DNA of 64,000 bases from Tamarix chinensis (lineage: Eukaryota; Streptophyta; Magnoliopsida; Caryophyllales; Tamaricaceae), in assembly GCA_030549775.1 (NCBI GenBank), contig CM060174.1, positions 66,609,566 to 66,673,565 of the forward strand, given 5' to 3'. The notes under the pieces were generated by a model. That model was not told where the DNA came from, ran no database searches, and saw nothing but the letters and a program-made list of their open reading frames with translations. Shown here piece after piece: positions 58,161-64,000 of this stretch (positions within the stretch are counted from its first letter, which is position 1; each line of letters opens with the position of its first letter). Position numbers and translations under genes: made by a program.

Positions 58161-58700
58161 ACCTGTCTAATCAATCATAAATAAGACAATAATAATTTAA
58201 AGTGAAAGATCACATGAGTCAGACTAAGGTGATATTTTTTTAGATCTATTCTACCAGATGATAATAGTGGCTCAGGAGCATTTTGTCTTGAGAAGAAGTT
58301 TTTATAGATTCATTCCACCAAATGATAATGTTGTCTCAGGTGTGTAGTTTTTGAGAGGTGCTTTAGTCTATTTCACTAGCTTAATAATAATGGGGCCCTA
58401 TACTCATCGTGAATAAGAATATGAGCTGAGTAACCTAATAGATAAGATATTAATGATTTAAACTAGAATAGTACATAAGTTAGGACCAAGATAATGTTTT
58501 AAGATCCGTTCCACTGAATTATAATAGTATATCAAGATCATTTTTCCCTAAGAATATATTTTTAAATTTTTTTTCCATTGGATGATAATAATGGCTTAAG
58601 TTTGTTATCCCTAAGAGGTGCTTCAAACCATTCCACTAGTTTAAGAATAGTGGGGTCCCTAAACTCAACGTAAATAAAAGAATGAAAATTGTTATATCTA
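58161..58700 (+). repeat. Diverged tandem duplication, about 270-bp period, in LTR B
   Basis: Two units starting at about 58161 and 58431 share CCTAATAG/CTGTCTAATC, AGATC(T/C)(A/G)TTC(T)ACC, GATGATAATA-TGGCT and AGAGGTGCTT-A. Each closes with a CACTAG-TTAA-AATA-TGGGG block. The reverse complement of this last block (CCCCACTATTATAGCCAGTGG) occurs at 59642 and 59811 in LTR C, which helps orient the two LTRs. Confidence 0.7.
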
Positions 58701-59639
58701 ATAAAGAGTCCTAGATCAGTATTTACCTTATGAGACTTTTCATAAATCGTATGTGTACTTATCATATGTTATGAATGTATGTATTTATCTGTATCCCTAA
58801 ATCAATAGTATGGTTATCTTGCTTAGTACGTAGCATACTAACTATCCTTTTCATGGGCTATGCTCATTTCCACGAGTAAAAGACCCTGATGTCTTTGTGC
58901 AAGTCTTTAAATCCCAACTGGATGATTTTGCTTCTTTTAATGCATTGTGTGGAGAAGAGTGATGTAACACCCCAAAATTTACTTTTTTTTAAATGGAAGC
59001 AATTAAATTAAAACCTGTGAATTTTGAGAATGTTACCACCACACTTAGTACCAGACCGGTTCACTCCGACCGTTACAGTACTAAGTGCTAAGGCTAAAAG
59101 AAATTTAATGATCAATATAAACCAAATCTAAACAAGCCTTCAAATAAGCATTAAACGATTATAAGATAGAATTCAGAGTGCGAAGTCAAAGAGCTATAAA
59201 CCAGCGTACATAGTTAAAGTTCCTTAAGAGGAAACCAATTGACAAACGGTAAAACATAAATCTAGAAAACTCAAAACGTCATTAGAAAATCATATAAGGA
59301 AAATCCAACCACGCCACTCTTAATTGTCGTGCCAAGTCCAAACTCAGCACTCAACCCCACTTGATGCCTCATGAACATCAAAGGCATCGAAATAAGTATC
59401 ATCCACCACCACAAAGTCAAAAGGGTCTTCTTCTCGTGGGAATGAGCAGCACCGATGAAACAAGTGTTCAGTACGCTACGTATGGAGTAAGGTAACCATG
59501 TACTAAGGCCAATACATAAAAGCACATGATTAAAACATGATAGCATAACAACTTACAATCATTGAAATAAATAAATATTTAATCTTTGATCAATGTTTAT
59601 TTCACACCATGCTTATTATCATTCCATGCGAGTGGGGAA

Positions 59640-59945
59640 ACCCCACTATTATAGCCAGTGGACCAGAAACATACAGGGTATATGGATCCTGACCACTATT
59701 ATTGCCGGTGGATCGGTCTGGCCCTGACTCTCATGGTGTTTCACTGTAATTACTTAGTGTATTTCCTATGTCTTAGCATAATTATGTTTGGTTTGTTGAG
59801 CACGGAATCCCCCACTATTATAGCCAGTGGACGAGAAACATACAAGGCATAAGCTCCTGACCACTATTATTGCTGATGGACCGGTCTCATATAGGGCATA
59901 AAGCTCCTAACCACTATTATTCACCGGTGGATGTGTCTGAGCCCG
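59640..59945. repeat. Internal repeats CCACTATTAT(A/T)GCC-GTGGA in LTR C
   Basis: The motif CCACTATTATAGCCAGTGGA and variants (TTGCCGGTGGA, TTGCTGATGGA, TTCACCGGTGGA) recur about five times, interleaved with AGAAACATACA and GCTCCTGACC. The motif is itself nearly palindromic (CCACT...AGTGG). Same theme as the tandem unit in LTR B on the opposite strand. Confidence 0.75.
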
Positions 59946-60749
59946 GCTCAACAATCTTCCACTTTACATGATTAATGTTTTACTGTGTCTTATTCAAAAA
60001 GTTTTGCCCTAGACATGCACGACTAATTCCCTCTATGATTATCCTCCAAAAGGATCCATCCCATATTATGATACTTCTGCACCTCCTAACTTGCCCCATC
60101 ATCCTTTCCTCCTTACCTTAACTTACACTAGAAGTCTAACTCCTAAGTATGTGGGTCAAGGCCCACTACCTTACAACTCCAAGTCCACCCACTGCCTCAC
60201 TCTAGGGTTTTATTCAAAAATCCTAATTTAGGCCTATGTGGCCCGTCCTATTCCACCTCACACAACCCAAATTATTTTAACACCCCATACATCATAACCC
60301 TTAAATTCAATCCCTCATCATTACGCTTTACTCCCCAAGTACACGTGTGATCATGAAACCCTAACTAACCACATCAAACCCTAATTGGCTACACTAAACC
60401 CTAGCTTCCTCATTTTCACATGTCACCCTTCCATTTCTCACCTTCCACTCCTTATTTTCCCATGCTAATCATTCTCATCCCTCACATGATAATTTCCATC
60501 CTCATCTCTCATCCTCATTTAATTCTCTTTTTACCACCTTCTCAGACTAGGGTTTTCTCCCAAACCCTAGTTCGCTTTCCTATGTACCCTTATACTGTCC
60601 CACGTACTATTTTTCACCCAAAACCTCTAAACACCCAAACAACTCTTCCGTTACCTTCCTTACACCCCAAGTCAACTTTTCATACATAAATTTTACTCCT
60701 ATGCAGACCCTAATCTTCCCATGTAAACCTTCGAACTTTTTCATGCAAA

Positions 60750-60895
60750 GCACTAGACTTCTATGCAAACCCTAGATTCTCCCATGCAAAACCATAGATT
60801 CTCCCATGCACAACCATAGATTCTTCTATGCGAAATCCTAGATGCTCCCATGCACAACCATAGATTCTCCCATGCAAAACCATAGATTCTCCCAC
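60750..60895. repeat. 22-bp tandem repeat, about 6-7 units
   Basis: Consensus CCATAGATTCTCCCATGCAA AA; unit variants include TTCTATGCGAAAT and GATGCTCCC. Within LTR C, non-coding. Confidence 0.85.
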
Positions 60896-61517
60896 TGATG
60901 GATCATGAAATATTTAGGTCAAACCGCATCCCTTGGTCAACTTATTCCCCTTTGGTCAACTTACTTCCTCATTTTCCTTTTTCATCCTTTCATTTCATAT
61001 CATCCCATTACATCCTAACATGCATGTCCTAAAGGGCCACAACACTTCACATCATAATCACAAATTATACATATTATACGCATGCCATAAAATAACACAT
61101 GAACATACCTCAACTCCAAGCCACACTACACATAAAATAGTTATCACGATAAGTATAAGATACATAACACATCATGATACATGGCATACAAAGCATATAA
61201 GGCACATAACACTCATAAGGCCTTAACTACACCCTTACCTAATACGACACCGGTCTTGGAGCACGCTCCTATGGCTCTTTAGGGTTCTGAATGGTCTCAC
61301 CTATAAGAGGAAAAAACTAAGGATTAGTTTTCCTCCTACCAAAATACTATTATTTCCTAATTTATTCTAAGGTTAGGGTTTTAGATAAAATAATAATATA
61401 ATAATAGTAACACTAACTAAATACTAATTTTGCTAAGGATAAAAATAATAATAGTAATCTTGGAAAAGATGATAATGTAAGGTTTGAAGATTTTACCTTA
61501 ATAAGAATAATGATACT

Positions 61518-61520
61518 AAA

Positions 61521-61561
<41 letters not shown>
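61518..61561. repeat. (AAT)n microsatellite
   Basis: About 44 bp of AAT/TAA units within LTR C. Confidence 0.9.
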
Positions 61562-61562
<1 letters not shown>

Positions 61563-63111
61563 TAAATAATATTAATATAATAAAATTAAATAAATACAGC
61601 TTGCATAATTAGGGTTTAAGGGTTGAGAGGGTTTAGGGTACCACCTTGGGTTAGTGGTGACTGGCAGCACTGACAGTAGTACACGACGGCGGCGACGGTG
61701 GTAGGAAAAAGAGAAGAAAAGAGAGATAGTTGAGTACTGGGAAAAGGAGAAGGAGAAAGAGGGTGGAAGTTGGGGTGTTGATGGTTGCCTAGATGGAGAG
61801 GAGTGGAATAAAGGTGGCGGCACATGGCGGCGGTTGTGGTGGTCAAGAGTGGAGGAAAGAGAGAAAGAGAGGAGGAGAGAGAGGAAGGGGAAAAGAAGGG
61901 TAGGGGAGGTAGAGGAAAGTCTGCAGAGTAGCTTGGGAGGTGTAGGAGGCAGTGGTTACGGTGGAAGTGGTGGCTAATGGTGGTGCGAAGGGCGGCGGAG
62001 ATGGAACAAATGGTTGGTTAAGAAGGTTACTTTGTACGGCCAGGGTGGTTCATGTAGGGCAAATCAAGGGTGGAGGGTGGTGTAGGGAGTGGTTCTGTGG
62101 GTGGTTCGAACGACGGCGTTGGGCGGCAACAATGACAATGGTGTCTGAAAGGGTGGTGGTGCAAAGGGGAAAAATTATGGGTTTCGGGAAAAACTCGACG
62201 CTAGGGCTGGTTATGGGGTTTTTATAGACCAATGGAGGGGGATAAGGTTAGAGAGGAGATAGGAGAATAGGGGAAGGTAGGCAGGAACTCTTAGGCCGGC
62301 AATGGTAGGCTGGCGCAGCCAAGTTTTGTGGCTGCCTACTATTGGCTCAGGAGAGGGAATGGCGCACGGGAAGAGAGGAATGTGGGTTGCGTCAAAGTGG
62401 CCGATGAATCGGTGAGGAAGAGAGGGAAAAATGGCCAGTCAATAGGGCGTGGTCAGTGATGGAAATACCAGTGCAGTTCGGGGAAGAAAATTTCTAGTTG
62501 CGACGGGATGGGGAAGAAGAATGAAGAAGGAGAAGCGGGCGTAGACCGGTGATCTAGAAGAAAAAAAAGAAAGAAAAGAAAAGGGGAAGGGCCGGACCGA
62601 TCGGCTAGGAAAACAAATGAAATGCGTCGTACTAGGCCACGTTGAAGGAGAAGAAAGGAAAAGGGAAAATGGGTTGCTGGGCTGGCCCAAGTCAGGGAGG
62701 AGGAGGAAGAAAAAAGAAAAGAAGAAGAAGGAAAAAGGAAGAAAAAAGGAAAGAAAAGAAAGAAAGAAAGAAAAGGAAAAAGGAAAAAAGAAAAAAGAAA
62801 AATAGGTGGGTTGGGATATTTAGAATATTTTGGTATTTTGGGATATTTAAAAATAATAATACTTAAATAAAATAATATTTAATTCCCTTTTTAGGCTAAT
62901 TTAGTATTTTAAAAAGATTTTTCCTAAATTCCATTTTAATTAGCAAATCATCCAAAATTTTCCTAATTAACATATTTATTATTTTCTCTTTGATTTTCCC
63001 TAATTAATTTCATTTTATTTTAATAAAAACAATTTATTTAATTAATTTTCCATAACAAATCCTTAATTAGCTATAATTCTTAAAATTAGGGTTTTGGGGT
63101 ATTTCAAGTGA

Positions 63112-63766
63112 CCTTTTATTTGTACTGGGTGTTTGGACAAAAAGTTATGTTATCTAGATAATGTTTTTACCCAAATACCTTTTGAACTCTTTGATCTATG
63201 GTATTTCTCAATTTGCAATGTATTACTGTAACCTAAGTTAATCTGCAAACTCGTATATGTAGGGCTGTAAATGAGCTGAGCCAGTTCGGTATTCAGCTCG
63301 GCTCAACTTGTTAAAAGCTCAGTTTGGCTCGTTCGTTTAGTTAAATGAGTCAAGCCTGAGACTCACTTTTTGGCTCATTTATTAAAGGAGCCGAGCTCGA
63401 GCTTGGAAAAGTGAGGCTCGGTTCATTTTTTGGCTTTGGTTTGTGAGCTTGGCTTGGCTTGTTCATTTAGTTAAATGAGTCGAGCATGAGCCTTATTTTA
63501 GGCTCATTTAGTTAAACGAGCCGAGCCTAAACCTAGGGGTATTCGACTTGGCTTGGCTCGTTTATAGCCCTACGTATATGTATTTATAAAAGCTTTGCTT
63601 ATTTCTAATTACCTTATTTTTTATGAATGGTTTTAGCCTTTTGATCAATGTAAAGATGGTATGATAAAATAAATTTATGTCAATTATGGTGGAAACACCC
63701 CAATATTTTAATTATATGCTTTAGCTATAAATTAAAATAGTAGTAAATTTTGGGGTGTTATATGGT
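63112..63766 (+). mobile_element. LTR B, right part
   Basis: Continuation of LTR B after the LTR C insertion, itself carrying a hAT MITE at 63260-63572. It ends GTAAATTTTGGGGTGTTATA at 63766, the same 20-bp terminus type (inverted) as the left edge of LTR C. Immediately after it copia integrase coding sequence begins. Confidence 0.55.
63252..63580. mobile_element. hAT-type MITE with perfect 8-bp duplication
   Basis: A 313-bp element at 63260-63572, ends TAGGGCTGTAAATGAGC and (reverse complement) TAGGGCTATAAACGAGC, flanked by CGTATATG at 63252-63259 and 63573-63580. The interior is rich in GAGCCGAGC / GGCTCGGCTC words and GGCTCATTTAGTTAAA. The TAGGG ends and 8-bp duplication place it in hAT. 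No coding capacity. Confidence 0.93.
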
Positions 63767-64000
63767 AAATATGGAACCAGTTTTCTAATGGATTTCTATG
63801 ATAGGAATGGTATTATACATGAAGCTATTACCCCTTATACCCCTCAGCAAAATGGTGTAGCTGAAAAAAAAAAGAATAGAACACTAAAAAAATGATAAAT
63901 GCTATGATGTTGAGTTTTGTTATGTCTGACCATATGTGGGGAGCGGAAGTTTTATCTACTTTCTATGTTTTTCCCTATAAGAGACTAGATAAAACTCCCT
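63767..64000 (+). pseudogene. Ty1-copia integrase fragment (runs off the window)
   Basis: Translation shows GIIHEAITPYTPQQNGVAEK, the highly conserved copia integrase core around the catalytic Glu (QNGVAE). After a one-base frameshift in the A-run near 63890 come MINAMMLS, DHMWGAEVLST and KRLDKTP. Upstream integrase sequence is missing: the copy starts right at the end of LTR B. The frameshift makes it non-functional. The rest of pol may lie beyond 64000. Confidence 0.85.

Larger units (their letters stand above)
56160..58972 (+). mobile_element. Long LTR (LTR B, plus orientation), interrupted by LTR C
   Basis: Includes a TATA-like AATATATAAGGCAC at 56501-56514, the repeat shared with 3289-4140, a CTTAGGTGATA site at about 57117, and a TTTCATGGGC / CTCATTTCCACGAG block (58848-58880). 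That block aligns with the reverse complement of LTR C. The unit is cut at 58972 by LTR C. It resumes at 63112 and appears to end at 63766 with GTAAATTTTGGGGTGTTATA, an LTR-type terminus. Coding sequence is absent. The left end is not resolved. Confidence 0.6.
58968..63111 (-). mobile_element. Solo long LTR (LTR C) with 5-bp target duplication
   Basis: Spans 58973-63106 (4134 bp), bounded by TGTAACACCCC at the left and GGGGTATTTCA at the right, and flanked by a perfect AGTGA duplication (58968-58972, 63107-63111). Read on the minus strand it starts TGAAATACCCC and ends GGGGTGTTACA, the TG...CA form. A minus-strand TATA (CTATAAAAACCCC, 62228-62216) and a downstream TATAGGTGAGACC site (about 61300) fit promoter and leader. 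No gag or pol sequence is present, hence a solo LTR. Long LTRs with TGTAACACCCC-type ends are common in plant Ty3-gypsy elements. It is inserted in LTR B. Confidence 0.8.

Noticed and set aside
60750..60895. Possible CRISPR-like regular repeats
   Set aside because: Units are contiguous 22-bp tandem repeats with no unique spacers, inside an LTR.
61952..62227. 91-codon Gly/Val-rich frame
   Set aside because: Lies over the minus-strand promoter/leader of LTR C; composition from GGTGG-type repeats.
62617..62866. Lys/Arg-rich open frames
   Set aside because: Product of a purine-rich simple-sequence tract (GGAAAAAG type) in LTR C.
1..64000. tRNA genes, CRISPR arrays, bacterial-type operons, organellar insertions
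   Set aside because: Looked for tRNA B-box sequence (GGTTCGAATCC type), regularly spaced repeats with unique spacers, and plastid or mitochondrial genes; none was convincing. The 5S-like block is part of Cassandra, not a 5S gene.

Overview
The window is nuclear DNA from a flowering plant. The evidence is an AT-rich, transposon-dense landscape, spliced genes for a group C MAP kinase (TEY loop) and a HECT-like E2-binding protein, plant-type secreted LRR proteins, and plant-specific mobile elements (CACTA/En-Spm, BNR-type L1 LINE, Cassandra TRIM, hAT and Stowaway-like MITEs, very long LTRs). The species cannot be fixed from the sequence alone.

Layout. 1-3288: 3' part of a decayed CACTA element with a broken En/Spm (Ptta) transposase gene. 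3289-4140: fragment of a long-LTR repeat, repeated at 56.5 kb. 4.6-5.7 kb: two MITEs. 6.4-13.0 kb: near full-length but dead L1 LINE whose ORF1 carries an RRM; its reverse transcriptase is split by a 305-bp Cassandra solo LTR containing 5S rRNA sequence. 13.3-15.15 kb (-): LRR gene A. 16.6-16.9 kb: second copy of a MITE. 17.3-23.8 kb: CACTA element without a transposase, itself carrying a hAT-type element. 26-34.5 kb: a damaged copy of the LRR locus, consisting of upstream block, inserted LINE 2 and a promoter with no gene behind it. 35.6-38.3 kb: CACTA end, LINE fragment split by an LTR-like segment, degenerate telomere-like repeat. 38.5-44.5 kb (+): LRR genes B and C, each with its upstream block. 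45.3-49.5 kb (-): five-exon HECT-like E2-binding gene. 50.5-51.8 kb (-): two-exon group C MAP kinase. 54.2-63.8 kb: nested long LTRs in opposite orientations, a solo LTR with a perfect target duplication, and a hAT MITE. 63.77 kb to the end: broken Ty1-copia integrase.

Five protein-coding genes look intact: three paralogous secreted LRR genes, the E2-binding gene and the MAP kinase. The LRR family is the local theme. One inverted (A) and two tandem (B, C) paralogues, plus a relic promoter, share a W-box core upstream of the TATA box, which suggests defence or stress regulation (inference). Gene B has lost about eight repeats. Much of the remaining sequence is transposon-derived, and several nestings can be ordered from exact target-site duplications.
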